Positions 8,465 to 17,008 of a stretch of DNA of 64,000 bases are shown one piece after another; the stretch's first letter is position 1; each line of letters opens with the position of its first letter. The translations under genes and the position numbers were made by a program. Source of the stretch: Thalassotalea euphylliae (GTDB lineage Bacteria > Pseudomonadota > Gammaproteobacteria > Enterobacterales > Alteromonadaceae); the NCBI RefSeq assembly GCF_003390335.1, contig NZ_QUOU01000001.1:3782001-3846000 (forward strand), in the 5' to 3' direction. The notes below the pieces were generated by a model. The model did not search any database. It was not told the origin of the DNA and worked only from the letters and a program-made list of their open reading frames with translations.

Positions 8465-9967
8465 TTACTTAATGCTATGCTGCTTAATGCTGTGTTTCTG
8501 TGTTGATGAATATTTACCTGTGGCGGGTTGGCCCGCTAAATTCGGAATGCGTGTCAACACTGGCACACGAGTTAGCGCCTCTAGCTGTTTTTTGGCACGA
8601 ATCGTGGTGTCGGCTAATTCTGCGAATAACGCCATCCCCATACCAAGCGCCAAGCCACCCACTACGCCAGCGAGTAAAAACACCACTAGCGGAAAATTAT
8701 TGGGAATTGATGGCTGATAAGGCTCATCGATAATTTTAATGCGCTCAGGTTGCTCAAAACGTCCTAGCGCGCCCGTAATTTTGGCCTTCTCAAAACGTGA
8801 TAAGAGATCGTCGTAAAGCGCTCGTTTAACCGATAAATCTCGCTCAAGCTCTTGCAGTTGACGTTCCATATCGCCCGTCCCCGCAATCGCCGATTGTAAT
8901 TGTTTGGCCTGCTGTTGAATCGACGCCAGTTCTTCGCGAATTTGCTCAACTTTGCCGTCCGCAGATTGCAACTCTTTAAGCTGTGACACTAAAAGCGGGT
9001 GCTGCTGATTGTCTAAATCGCCTGCTTGCATCTGATTCGCCACCTCCCACAAACGGCTTAACGCTTGCTCATCTAACTGGTACGAGGCTTTGCTTTGAAT
9101 CGCACGTTCATCTTGTAATTGCGCCAGTTTACGCAGCGCCCGTTGGACTTTGCTGTGCTTGTCGGTGTAACGAGAGCGTAAAATGGCGAGCTCGCCCTTG
9201 GTATCAACGATACTTTGCTCGATTTCGCTCATCACAGGATCAACCTGTGCCAAACGAGTACGAATGGTTTTCTTCGCCGCAATAGCGCCTGACAGGTCAA
9301 TTTTGCGCTTAGCAATAAGCTCGGTAAGCTCGGCTAAGCGATTGCTATTGCTGCCGTACAAACGCGGTAAACTGTCGGCATGCTGCTGTTTAAATTGCGC
9401 AAGATTAAGCTCAGCGCTTTGTAAATCGGCTTTCTTAATCGTCAATTGCTCTGTTAAAAACGTTTCCGAAGCAGCAATTGCCGATATCTCTGGCGCCAGT
9501 AGCTTTTCAAGAAAGCGATGGCGAATTGCCAACAAGGTATTGTCAATGTTCTCTGGCTGCTGACTGCGATAAATCAGTTTCACCAAATCTTTGCCAACAA
9601 GCTGAACGCTGAGCGAGCTCGACACTCGCTTAACAAACTTTTCCTGCATTACTGGCGTAGACTCGCGGCTTAACTCACCTAAGTCTTCCCCCACTTTTAA
9701 CAACATGTGTCGACTGTGCAGTAAGGTGTCGAGCGCCGTGATTCTGTTTTCCAAATCAGTCGAAACAGACAAATCTTCCAAAAAGGGATTCATCTTGGCA
9801 CTCTCCTGCACCAAAATCGTGGTATGGGTTTGCCAGTTACGCGGGGTAATAACACTGACAATCGCCGCGAGCACAGGCAAAGCAATGAGTGGGACAACAA
9901 TTAAGTAACGTCTGCGCCACAAGGCTGCAAGTAATAGGTGAATGTTGACAATCACAGCGGTATTCAC
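8465..9967 (-). CDS. Chain-length determinant / GumC-like co-polymerase (SypO-like)
   Basis: 500-residue inner-membrane polysaccharide co-polymerase. The first membrane helix is at residues 21-42 (LIVVPLIALPVLAAIVSVI), then a Wzz domain (TTILVQESAKMNPFLEDL). Long periplasmic coiled coil covers about 170-390. The second membrane helix is near 430-455 (FPLVVFLLAGVVGGLALGMGMALF), preceded by the proline-rich EPYQPSIPNNFP. No Wzc-type tyrosine kinase domain follows; the protein ends in a polar tail with TQKHSIKQHSIK. It controls chain length and connects inner-membrane synthesis to the SLBB exporter. It begins one base after the upstream lipoprotein gene ends. Confidence 0.92.
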   Translation of the reverse strand: MNTAVIVNIHLLLAALWRRRYLIVVPLIALPVLAAIVSVITPRNWQTHTTILVQESAKMNPFLEDLSVSTDLENRITALDTLLHSRHMLLKVGEDLGELSRESTPVMQEKFVKRVSSSLSVQLVGKDLVKLIYRSQQPENIDNTLLAIRHRFLEKLLAPEISAIAASETFLTEQLTIKKADLQSAELNLAQFKQQHADSLPRLYGSNSNRLAELTELIAKRKIDLSGAIAAKKTIRTRLAQVDPVMSEIEQSIVDTKGELAILRSRYTDKHSKVQRALRKLAQLQDERAIQSKASYQLDEQALSRLWEVANQMQAGDLDNQQHPLLVSQLKELQSADGKVEQIREELASIQQQAKQLQSAIAGTGDMERQLQELERDLSVKRALYDDLLSRFEKAKITGALGRFEQPERIKIIDEPYQPSIPNNFPLVVFLLAGVVGGLALGMGMALFAELADTTIRAKKQLEALTRVPVLTRIPNLAGQPATGKYSSTQKHSIKQHSIK

Positions 9968-9968
9968 A

Positions 9969-10493
9969 TTACACCTCCACTTTGATCAACAAGGTATCGT
10001 CAGCAAGTGACGGCTGAAATTCGATAACAAGCATTCTGTTCTGCTTAGCAGCCATGGCTTGCAACGCCGCTACCCTTTTTTGGGTCAGCGACAACTGCTG
10101 CCACAGGCTATTGGCTTTAGCAGGCGCTATGTGCAGCGTCAACGCTTGTGAGCGATTAAGCAGCTGCATTAGTGCTAAACGATCAACAACCGCTAACTCG
10201 GTATTGCTTAACGGATATTCGAAAGTAATATCCTCTCGATTAAATTTACTGTGTGCCGATTGATATGCGCTATTTTGCTGATTAGGCTGCTGTTTAGCCT
10301 GTAATGCCCGTAGCGATTGAATTGCGTTTAATACCTGATGATTAACGGTAGGCGCTTGGTTCGTAGCGTGTTGGTCTTGTTGCAAAGCACTCATTAGTAG
10401 CGTAGATGCACAGCCCGTCAACACGAAAGGAGCGCTCAGTAGCCATATCATCATGGCGACTTGTTTTACTCGTTGTCTGTTCATTACTTGCAT
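9969..10493 (-). CDS. Predicted lipoprotein at head of EPS operon, function unknown
   Basis: Predicted envelope lipoprotein of about 174 residues. The N-terminus is basic (MNRQRVKQ), then a hydrophobic run and the lipobox VLTGC. The rest is Gln-rich with a short C-terminal domain ending in ADDTLLIKVEV, possibly an OmpA-like or EPS-associated fold; I do not recognise a family. Starts upstream are possible (10511); I prefer 10493 because an AAAGG site lies eight bases before it. It is the first gene of the EPS operon and abuts the Wzz-like gene, so it likely helps polysaccharide export. The promoter region upstream carries TTGCAA repeats. Confidence 0.72.
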   Translation of the reverse strand: MQVMNRQRVKQVAMMIWLLSAPFVLTGCASTLLMSALQQDQHATNQAPTVNHQVLNAIQSLRALQAKQQPNQQNSAYQSAHSKFNREDITFEYPLSNTELAVVDRLALMQLLNRSQALTLHIAPAKANSLWQQLSLTQKRVAALQAMAAKQNRMLVIEFQPSLADDTLLIKVEV

Positions 10494-10921
10494 CTTGCTA
10501 ACCTTTGGCATCCATTTAAGCAGGCTGTACCTACTTTTCCGTGTTGTTAGTTCTCTACTGTTACTTCTATTTCAATTTATGTACCAAGCAAATAAAAAAA
10601 TTAAACCACTGTTTTTAAAAGATATTTATAGAAAAACAAAAATCAAACCACCAGTAGTTTTGCAAATTGCAATGCAGTGACTTGTTTAATTGCAAGAACT
10701 GCGAGAGTTGCGAGAGTTGCAAACTCACGTTTAGAGAAATGCAGCGCAAATGCTAATAGAAAGGTGCATTGTTTAATGTTTAAAGGGCTGCTGCTTTTTT
10801 AGAAAGGAAGCGGGGGAGCTTATTAGTTCAATTCAAGGCACTAAGCCATTGCTAAATATAGTTTTTATTGCTCACAGTGATAAACAGAGCTTGGGTGAGT
10901 TCACTCCCCAAGCCAGAAAAA
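10494..10921. other. Promoter region of the EPS operon
   Basis: About 430 bases without a credible gene. It contains the TTGCAA-type motif at 10660-10676 and, just beyond, the direct repeat GAGAGTTGC / GAGAGTTGC between about 10712 and 10730. The leftward EPS operon should start here. The right end merges with the terminator of the neighbouring lipoprotein gene. Confidence 0.5.
10660..10676 (-). promoter_or_regulatory. TTGCAA-type motif upstream of EPS operon
   Basis: TTGCAAATTGCAATGCA lies about 165 bp upstream of the first EPS gene. It matches the motifs at 3316 and 13840. Read on the minus strand it resembles a -24/-12 sigma-54 site in its TTGCA half, but the GG of the -24 box is absent. 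Confidence 0.4.
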
Positions 10922-10940
10922 ATCCCCGCCAAAGCGGGGC
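10889..10940 (-). terminator. Rho-independent terminator of the small lipoprotein gene
   Basis: Read leftwards, CCCCGC-TTTG-GCGGGG is followed by ATTTTTTC. A second longer hairpin (GCTTGGG...CCCAAGC, 10889-10914) follows it. Both sit after the stop codon at 10972, so this ends the leftward 11.5-kb transcript and insulates the EPS promoter. Confidence 0.8.
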
Positions 10941-10971
10941 CGATAACAATAGAGCCAATATACCTCCCATG

Positions 10972-11511
10972 TTACAAGGCGATTATCCACTCGCTTGCTT
11001 GCGACTGTTTTTGCCAAAACATATTCACAGGAATAGCACCGTTTTCCATAGGCCAAATTTGGGCAATCAACTCACTTTGCGATTCACTTAACGACAAGTT
11101 AAATACTTGCTCCTGTGAAGTGACAAACGTACGTAATAAGCAACTATCGTAGTTAACTAGCCAGCTAGCAGGCTTAGCCTCTGTAGCCTCAAGTTGCTCA
11201 AAGTCACTACAGATATTCACGTAATATTGCACACTTCCCGCAGGTGCAGGCGCGACTTTAACGTTCAACTCAAAAGTGCCAGTAAACTCGAATTCTGGCG
11301 TACTGATCAGCTCTGCTGTCGTGTCGGCAGCTTGATTGGCAGTCTCTGTTTCAGTTTGCTCTGTATTGCTATCACTGGCACCGCTATCAGCTGGTGTAGC
11401 TGGCGCAGGTTGTGGGGCGGGTGAAGCACTACTACTATCGTCACCGCCACCGCATGCTGCTAATACCAAAGGTAGCAGAGCTACTAAAGCCATTCTTGTT
11501 ACTGTGTTCAT
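10972..11511 (-). CDS. Small Ser/Pro/Glu/Thr-rich lipoprotein, function unknown
   Basis: 179-residue lipoprotein: MNTVTRMALVALLPLVLAACGGGDD gives a signal peptide with lipobox LAAC and a Gly/Asp sorting region typical of outer-membrane or surface retention. Residues 25-70 are a low-complexity Ser/Ala/Pro/Thr/Glu linker. The C-terminal half is a small folded domain with two cysteines (YVNICSDFE and NYDSCLLRT), perhaps disulphide-bonded. I do not recognise the family. It lies 94 bp after the LruC-domain gene; a 13-bp inverted repeat (11526-11567) lies in the gap, just before its ribosome site (GAGG). A strong terminator follows. Confidence 0.7.
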   Translation of the reverse strand: MNTVTRMALVALLPLVLAACGGGDDSSSASPAPQPAPATPADSGASDSNTEQTETETANQAADTTAELISTPEFEFTGTFELNVKVAPAPAGSVQYYVNICSDFEQLEATEAKPASWLVNYDSCLLRTFVTSQEQVFNLSLSESQSELIAQIWPMENGAIPVNMFWQKQSQASEWIIAL

Positions 11512-11525
11512 AATTCACCTCGCTT

Positions 11526-11567
11526 TTATTAGTAAATGGTTTTTGTCGCAAACACATTTACTAATAA
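11526..11567 (-). repeat. 13-bp perfect inverted repeat in the leader of the small lipoprotein gene
   Basis: TTATTAGTAAATG (11526-11538) and CATTTACTAATAA (11555-11567) are perfect inverses around a 16-base loop. The hairpin lies between the LruC-domain stop codon and the lipoprotein start. It could be an attenuator, an RNA processing site or an operator. Confidence 0.55.
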
Positions 11568-11605
11568 GCCGTTGTTTAAAAAGATATATGTCTTAATCAA
11601 TATTA

Positions 11606-13723
11606 TTACTTGTAGACCCTGGCCGAATTCGCCTTGCTTTCCGTGTACCAATCGCCTGAAGAAACACCACTACTGCTTACATAATCTCGAAACATTGGGT
11701 AAGCCTCGAGTAAGTCGACTTTTTCTAATGGATGACGCCAATTTTGTGATGAGCCCGGATTAATGGCTAACGCCCAAGGTAACCCTGTTTCAGTTTGGAA
11801 AGTGTGACCTGCTGCCAGATCGGTGCGATCTGATGCTAAGCCAAAGTAACCTGTGTCCATTTTTGATGTTGGCATTTTGTTTTTCAGGTGAATTTCCATA
11901 CTGCGACCGGGATGGAAAAATGAATCACCGTGATAAGTTGCTGGTTTAGCGAAGATAAATGGGTTAAACGGTGCCTGTGGAAACGCGCTATAAGCAATCG
12001 GTGTGATAAACGGCACCTGCAAGCTAAACTTCATTTGTTCGCCATTGCGGCAGCCTGATTGGGTTTTATAGAAACTACAGCCCGACTTTGCACTGAAGTA
12101 GTCACCCAAGTTATCAGAAATCATCAGTACCAGTGAGTCTGTGCCAGCTTCTACTAGAGACGCCGTTTGGGCAACGCCATTAATTTCAAATCGAACCAGC
12201 GCTTGATTGACTGTGCTTGGTACAACATTGTCAATTTGAATAGCGAAGCCATTGGCGTAGGCCGCACCGTAAGCCATCATTTCACCGGTAATTTCCAGTT
12301 GATGAATTTCATTGTTTTGACTCAGTAATATTGATGACTCTTGCTTAATCACGACATCATTCATGTCGTAGTCCCCCATTTCTGGCCAGTTGTCTTCAAA
12401 TGCAATGAAATACGTATTGTGTTTTATCTGACTCAGGTTTGGATTCGTCACGTAAACGCGATAGTCTTCAACTTCACCGTCAGTCACGCCACCATAGGCG
12501 ATAATACCTGGCTCGGTAGTTAATCGTGCTCGCGCCCATGTGTAACCGGCTACCGCTTCGAACGGCGTTTCAACGAGTAAGGTTTCACTTGAATTGTAAA
12601 GATAATGATCTGTCAGTAGCTTTTCGCTTTCTGAAAACGTCCCGTCCTGATCAAAATCAACCCAGATATTAACGTAGCCACCACCAGTAGCCGTTACTTG
12701 CAACAAACCACTCATACCGGCAATTAGCGGGGTGATAAACACCACACCATCATCATCATTAACACCACTGGTATCATCGCTTGCTGGATAAAGCTGAGCA
12801 TTGTGCTCCGCATCAATCCTAGCGCCTAAAAAGTTGCTCCCCACACTGTGGCGTGCACCATTACTGGCGAGTAATGTGCGATAGCTGTCAGGGGCATCGC
12901 CATAGTCAACCGTGGGGGCAACAGAGTCATCAACAATTGGCGCGGTTGCGCAACGGGCACCGTCGTTATTTGACGAACTGGGGCCGTAAGCAAATAGCTC
13001 CGCTTGTGGCGATTGCGCATCAACATCAATAATAAACACATAGCCATCACTGTTACGGCTAATGTAAAAATTGCCATCGACATCAAAATAAACCGCCCCA
13101 AATGTGCCTGATTGACCAACATTGCCTAGCATTTCACTGGTGCCTGCTGAGGCATCAATTTTGTGCAAGCGGCCTTTGTTATCGACACTGTAAGCAAATG
13201 AGTTGTCAGGATGAAAAGCTAAATCAAATATCGTCAGTGGTAACGCACTGCCACTCGCAACCTTTTCAGCGACTAGGTAATTACTGTGCTGTTCATCAAG
13301 TGGAATCTTGTATAAACCATTGCCCTTTCTGTAAAAAAAGTAGCTGTTCTCGCTAAGCGCAACATCACCGACATAGAAATTCCCACCGGGATTATTTTCA
13401 ATGGTTATTGGTGTCGCTTGGTAGTCATCGCCAATACGAACTAAGGTTCCCCACTCATAACCCCAACCGTAAATGTAGTTATCGTGAAAACTAAAGCCCA
13501 CACCATTAATTTTATTGGTAGTGCCTAAATCGCCAGACAATAACGAGTATTGGCCTGTCACAAGATTTACGCCGTATAACTGTGCAATGCCCTGCTGCAC
13601 AAGGAAGGCTTTTGATGGGCAGGTAGCGAACGCCCCAGCCCTAGAATTCGAGCTAAATAACCCGCAGCTCAATACGAGTAACCCCAGTATTAATAAACGA
13701 CTGAATAAGGTAGAACTCAGCAT
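11606..13723 (-). CDS. Large secreted LruC-domain protein with GEVED domain
   Basis: 705-residue exported protein. Signal peptide at residues 1-29. Residues 30-260 form a repeated beta domain (VNLVTGQYSLLSGDLG, NFYVGDVALSEN), like the DUF6923 propeller-type domain. Then DYGDAPDSY starts a GEVED domain (about 275-430) with DDDGVVF, IWVDFDQDGTFSESEKL and the namesake GEVEDYRVYV. Residues 440-690 are a LruC domain (NTYFIAFEDNWPEMGDYDMNDVVI). LruC was named from a Leptospira surface protein; such proteins are common in marine gammaproteobacteria and are thought to be cell-surface or biofilm matrix components. Promoter region upstream carries the same TTGCAA motif as the EPS genes, which suggests co-regulation. 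Exact role unknown. Confidence 0.85.
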   Translation of the reverse strand: MLSSTLFSRLLILGLLVLSCGLFSSNSRAGAFATCPSKAFLVQQGIAQLYGVNLVTGQYSLLSGDLGTTNKINGVGFSFHDNYIYGWGYEWGTLVRIGDDYQATPITIENNPGGNFYVGDVALSENSYFFYRKGNGLYKIPLDEQHSNYLVAEKVASGSALPLTIFDLAFHPDNSFAYSVDNKGRLHKIDASAGTSEMLGNVGQSGTFGAVYFDVDGNFYISRNSDGYVFIIDVDAQSPQAELFAYGPSSSNNDGARCATAPIVDDSVAPTVDYGDAPDSYRTLLASNGARHSVGSNFLGARIDAEHNAQLYPASDDTSGVNDDDGVVFITPLIAGMSGLLQVTATGGGYVNIWVDFDQDGTFSESEKLLTDHYLYNSSETLLVETPFEAVAGYTWARARLTTEPGIIAYGGVTDGEVEDYRVYVTNPNLSQIKHNTYFIAFEDNWPEMGDYDMNDVVIKQESSILLSQNNEIHQLEITGEMMAYGAAYANGFAIQIDNVVPSTVNQALVRFEINGVAQTASLVEAGTDSLVLMISDNLGDYFSAKSGCSFYKTQSGCRNGEQMKFSLQVPFITPIAYSAFPQAPFNPFIFAKPATYHGDSFFHPGRSMEIHLKNKMPTSKMDTGYFGLASDRTDLAAGHTFQTETGLPWALAINPGSSQNWRHPLEKVDLLEAYPMFRDYVSSSGVSSGDWYTESKANSARVYK

Positions 13724-14029
13724 AATGTCACCCCTCTTACATAGTGTTAATTAGGGTTGAGCAAGTAACATTCCAACAATCTTTTTACCTATTTATCATA
13801 AACTTATCTTTAAAACCTTAACTCGACATGAAGACAAAGTTGCAATTTGCAATGCAACACGAGGCAGTTAGCCGCAACGATTTCGATACCGATAGCATGT
13901 ACCGTTGATAAACGTTAATTTAAGTCAGTTATAGTAAAGTGGTTAAGATAAAAACTTAATGAAAAAACCTTAACAGATTGAAAAACAAAGACTAAACTCA
14001 TAGCTGATGGCAACGAGAGGAGTAGTCTA
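13724..14029. other. Divergent promoter region between LruC-domain gene and H-NOX
   Basis: 306 bases. It holds promoters for the leftward LruC-domain gene, including the TTGCAA motif at 13840-13857, and for the rightward H-NOX operon, whose ribosome site GAGAGGAG is at 14015-14022. No gene is visible. Confidence 0.55.
13840..13857 (-). promoter_or_regulatory. TTGCAA-type motif upstream of LruC-domain gene
   Basis: TTGCAATTTGCAATGCAA is the clearest of the three related motifs: three TTGCAA/TGCAA blocks in 18 bases, about 117 bp upstream of the start codon. See also 3316 and 10660. Confidence 0.4.
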
Positions 14030-14572
14030 GTGAAGGGAGCTATCTTCTGCGGATACGGCGAGTACGTTGAGCAAGCACATGGTTTGTTAACATGGCTTGA
14101 TATTATTGATAGAAGTGAGTTAGCACAATCGAGTAGTTTTATCGCAACAGATATCTATGACGATAACATATTTGTTGAATTACTCACTATCAGCAGTGAA
14201 GTACTAAATGTCAGTTTAAGTGAGATTCTTACCGAGTTCGGCGAATTTCTTTTTCCTACTTTACTCGGCAGTGCCAAGCACCACATTGGCAACTGTAGCA
14301 ATGTTTTTGAGTTCCTTGACCACGTAGAAAACGTCATTCACATTGAAGTCAAAAAAGCAGATCCGCTGGCTTATACCCCCTCGCTTATTCTCGACACGGT
14401 TTCAGAGAATGAATTACTCATTAAATACACATCCCATCGACAGGTCTGTTTTCTTGCCGAAGGGCTGATTTATGGCGCGGCGAAACACTTTAAGCAAAAA
14501 GTAACCATTGAGCATTTAAGCTGTACGCATCAAGGAGACAAGCATTGCCTAATGAAAGTGATCAGCGAATAG
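14030..14572 (+). CDS. H-NOX haem nitric oxide/oxygen sensor
   Basis: 180-residue stand-alone haem NO-binding domain. His104 in NVIHIEVKKADPLAYTP is the expected proximal haem ligand: it is followed by Pro117 after exactly twelve residues, and YTSHR (133-137) is the YxSxR haem-propionate motif, so the H-x12-P-x(14/15)-YxSxR signature is complete. It starts with GTG preceded by GAGAGGAG. The stop codon overlaps the histidine kinase gene by 28 bases. In Vibrio, Shewanella and Pseudoalteromonas such H-NOX proteins bind NO and inhibit a neighbouring kinase, changing biofilm formation through c-di-GMP. Gas specificity (NO versus O2) cannot be proved here. Confidence 0.93.
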   Translation: MKGAIFCGYGEYVEQAHGLLTWLDIIDRSELAQSSSFIATDIYDDNIFVELLTISSEVLNVSLSEILTEFGEFLFPTLLGSAKHHIGNCSNVFEFLDHVENVIHIEVKKADPLAYTPSLILDTVSENELLIKYTSHRQVCFLAEGLIYGAAKHFKQKVTIEHLSCTHQGDKHCLMKVISE

Positions 14573-16050
14573 CACTGCTTACCAAGCAAGTTTCACTGCT
14601 AGAGAACGCATTAAAAGACGAGCGTACTGCCAAAAAAGCGCTAGAAGCTAAGCTAGATAATATTGACCAACACAGGTATGACTCTTACCGCGAGTTGATC
14701 AATGCGCTTGAGCAGGCAAATAATCGGCAGGTGCAACTTAAAGTGCTATCGAACTTGGCAAACCATCACGCAAGTTCAGGCTCAACCGCTGAAATGCTAG
14801 TAAATTTCTTAAAGGAAATATCACTGCTACTGGAAGGAGCAACGGTACTTTTATTTGACTATAAAAACCCCAAACGCGCGATTGCCTACTTACTTGAAAA
14901 GGGCAGCAGCAAGCTGGTTAAGCCCTATAAACACAGAATTGATGTTAGCACTATCCTCCACCAAGCCTTGGAGGCTGACAATACTGACAAAACTGAAAGC
15001 TCGGTCAAAACAAACCATAGCCACTGGCAACGAATTGCAGAAAACTCTTCATTAGAGTCAAGCTTGCACGACTTGTTTCACCACGAAAATCAACTTGTCT
15101 TTAACTACCAAAGGTTAAAGCAACGCAAGAACTTAGTGGTCATCGACTTGCCACACTACTGCTACAGTAAAGAGGTTAAACAAACGTTAGATACGGCAGG
15201 CCAGCAATTTGTGTCAGCAATACAAAAGCGTGCGACAGAAGAAAAGCTCGCCAAAAACTATGACCGTTTACAAAAAACCGTGCACAAGCTCAGTTCAGTG
15301 CAGCACCAGCTTATTCACAGTGAAAAAATGGCTTCAATTGGCCAACTCGCAGCGGGCATAGCACACGAAATTAACAACCCCATTGGCTATGTAAAAAGTA
15401 ATTTAAGCGTGTTAAATGAGTATATAGATTTATTTAAAGGTGCGTTAAGCGAAGCCGAGCCTCACTTGGGTGAAAATGATGATTTAACATTTGCACAGCA
15501 AGATGTCGGTGAATTGATTAGCTCTTGCCTAGAAGGAGTTGACCGGGTTGCCGAGATAGTAAGTAGCCTTAACTCCTTTGCTCGCAAAGAAGACAACACA
15601 AAAACATCATTAGTCGACATTAACAAAGTCATTCAAGACAGCATTAAAATCGCATGGAATAATATTAAGCATACTTGCGAAGTGGTCGTCGAGGCTGATG
15701 AAACCTTGCCGCAGATCATGGGTCACAAAGGAGAGTTACAGCAAGTCTTTATCAACTTATTAGTGAACGCATCACACGCTATTGGGGGCAATGGTATCAT
15801 CACCATCAAGTCGTGGTATCAAGGGACTGTGAATGTCAGCGTAACCGATAACGGAGCTGGCATGACAGTAGATACGCAAAAGAAGCTCTTTGAACCTTTT
15901 TACACGACTAAACCCGAAGGTAAAGGCACTGGGCTTGGGCTTTCTGTTTCTTATGCGATAATCGAGCACCACAGAGGTAAAATTAGCGTCAAATCAGAAC
16001 TAGGTAAAGGCACGCGCTTTGACTTAAAGTTTCCTCTAGCTAAGGCCTAA
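14545..16050 (+). CDS. H-NOX-associated cytoplasmic histidine kinase
   Basis: 501-residue soluble sensor kinase. Residues 1-60 are coiled coil; 65-225 form a GAF-like sensory region; a second coil leads to the HisKA domain with SEKMASIGQLAAGIAHEINN, where His274 is the phosphoacceptor. The HATPase domain has NLLVNASHAI (N box), VTDNGAGM (G1) and GKGTGLGLSVSYAI (G2). No membrane segment or receiver. It starts with TTG at 14545, inside the H-NOX gene; the choice is supported by AAGGAG seven bases upstream, and the overlap suggests translational coupling. It should be regulated by the H-NOX partner and phosphorylate separate response regulators; the REC-EAL protein at 25.7 kb is a candidate. No membrane anchor means signals come from inside the cell. 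Confidence 0.9.
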   Translation: MPNESDQRIALLTKQVSLLENALKDERTAKKALEAKLDNIDQHRYDSYRELINALEQANNRQVQLKVLSNLANHHASSGSTAEMLVNFLKEISLLLEGATVLLFDYKNPKRAIAYLLEKGSSKLVKPYKHRIDVSTILHQALEADNTDKTESSVKTNHSHWQRIAENSSLESSLHDLFHHENQLVFNYQRLKQRKNLVVIDLPHYCYSKEVKQTLDTAGQQFVSAIQKRATEEKLAKNYDRLQKTVHKLSSVQHQLIHSEKMASIGQLAAGIAHEINNPIGYVKSNLSVLNEYIDLFKGALSEAEPHLGENDDLTFAQQDVGELISSCLEGVDRVAEIVSSLNSFARKEDNTKTSLVDINKVIQDSIKIAWNNIKHTCEVVVEADETLPQIMGHKGELQQVFINLLVNASHAIGGNGIITIKSWYQGTVNVSVTDNGAGMTVDTQKKLFEPFYTTKPEGKGTGLGLSVSYAIIEHHRGKISVKSELGKGTRFDLKFPLAKA

Positions 16051-16263
16051 AGATTCAGAGCTAAGTAAACATCGTTAGCCACCACAAATTACAAGCAGCA
16101 CTCTCTAGTTTGCTTTGAAATATCTTTGAAAGCCATGTAATTATCTAGTGAATTAACAATCTCACTATAATCCAGAGAAATATCCAGATAAAGCCTAAAG
16201 CGATCAAAATGAACAAGAAATAAGCTATTGAATGCTATCCACTAATTATTTAACGTCACGCTG

Positions 16264-16292
16264 GTGACAATAAAAGTAAAAATGCTTATACT
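16264..16292 (+). promoter_or_regulatory. Promoter of the CAU tRNA
   Basis: GTGACA (16264-16269), 17 bases, TATACT (16287-16292), followed by a GC-rich discriminator GCCACCCGC. This is a strong sigma-70 promoter with the stringent-type discriminator expected for stable RNA, about 50 bases before the tRNA. Confidence 0.7.
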
Positions 16293-16345
16293 GCCACCCG
16301 CTTATTTCGGAGACTTTACTCTAAGTCGCCAAGCAATATAAAAAT

Positions 16346-16422
16346 GGCCCTTTAGCTCAGTTGGTTAGAGCACCCGACTCATAATCGGTAGGTCCCCAGT
16401 TCAAGTCTGGGAGGGGCCACCA
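16346..16422 (+). tRNA. tRNA with CAU anticodon, probably tRNA-Ile2 (often labelled tRNA-Met)
   Basis: 77 nt cloverleaf beginning GGCCCTTTAGCTCAG, anticodon loop CTCATAA, TTCAAGTC in the T loop and an encoded CCA. The GGCCC acceptor stem and the CCGACTCATAATCGG arm resemble E. coli ileX/ileY, which decode AUA after lysidine modification by TilS, more than elongator tRNA-Met. Anticodon alone would give Met. Confidence 0.9.
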
Positions 16423-16511
16423 TTTTTCCTCTATTTTTGAATTCCCAAAACGTTAAATCAACTAGTAAGCTTTTTCTGATTTCCTTGAGCAAGTTTTAAT
16501 ACCAATTTATA

Positions 16512-16993
16512 CCAATTGAAATAATTATCTGACCACCTTGATCAAATTACGAGTGCAGAGTTTTTTCACCCTATCAATATCTGAAATGAATGTATTCCAA
16601 GCCAACAAGACCTGTTTCACGATGTCATCAAACCTACTGAACACAGGATTAGATAAACAGTGTTGGCGTAACCAATGCCACACCTGCTCAATTGAATTGA
16701 GCTCAGGTGAGTATTGTGGCAACTTGATTAGTGTCACATTGGAAAATGGGCTGGCTGTATCCATTGTATGCCCCCCTCACCATCAATGATAACCACCGCA
16801 TGTCTACCCTGAGGTGTAGCCTTGGATATTTGGGATAAGTGCTCTGTCATCATCGCTTTATTCACGAATGGCGTAATAAGCGCCTCTGTTTGCCCCGTCG
16901 CAGGACAAACGGCACCAAATAAATAGCCATAGTCAAACTGCTGCTGCCATACCACTCTGGGGCGACTCCCTTTCTTAGCCCATAATCTTGTCA
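16512..16993 (-). pseudogene. Decayed IS630-family transposase, left part of an interrupted copy
   Basis: Starts with the same end CCAATTGAAATAATTATC as the complete copy, after a TA. It encodes pieces of the DDE half in at least two frames: TRLWAKKGSRPRVVWQQQFDYGYLFGAV up to VVIIDGEGG, then MDTASPFSNVTLIKLPQYSPELNSIEQVWHWLRQH. A frame break lies near 16765. The remainder of this copy continues after the inserted element, at 18097-18201. Not functional. Confidence 0.85.
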
Positions 16994-17008
16994 TACCAAT
17001 TGAAATAA

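Noticed and set aside
10655..10690. Sigma-54 promoter for the EPS operon
   Set aside because: The TTGCA half fits a -12 element, but the essential GG of the -24 element is absent in all three copies of the motif. Kept only as an unexplained shared motif.
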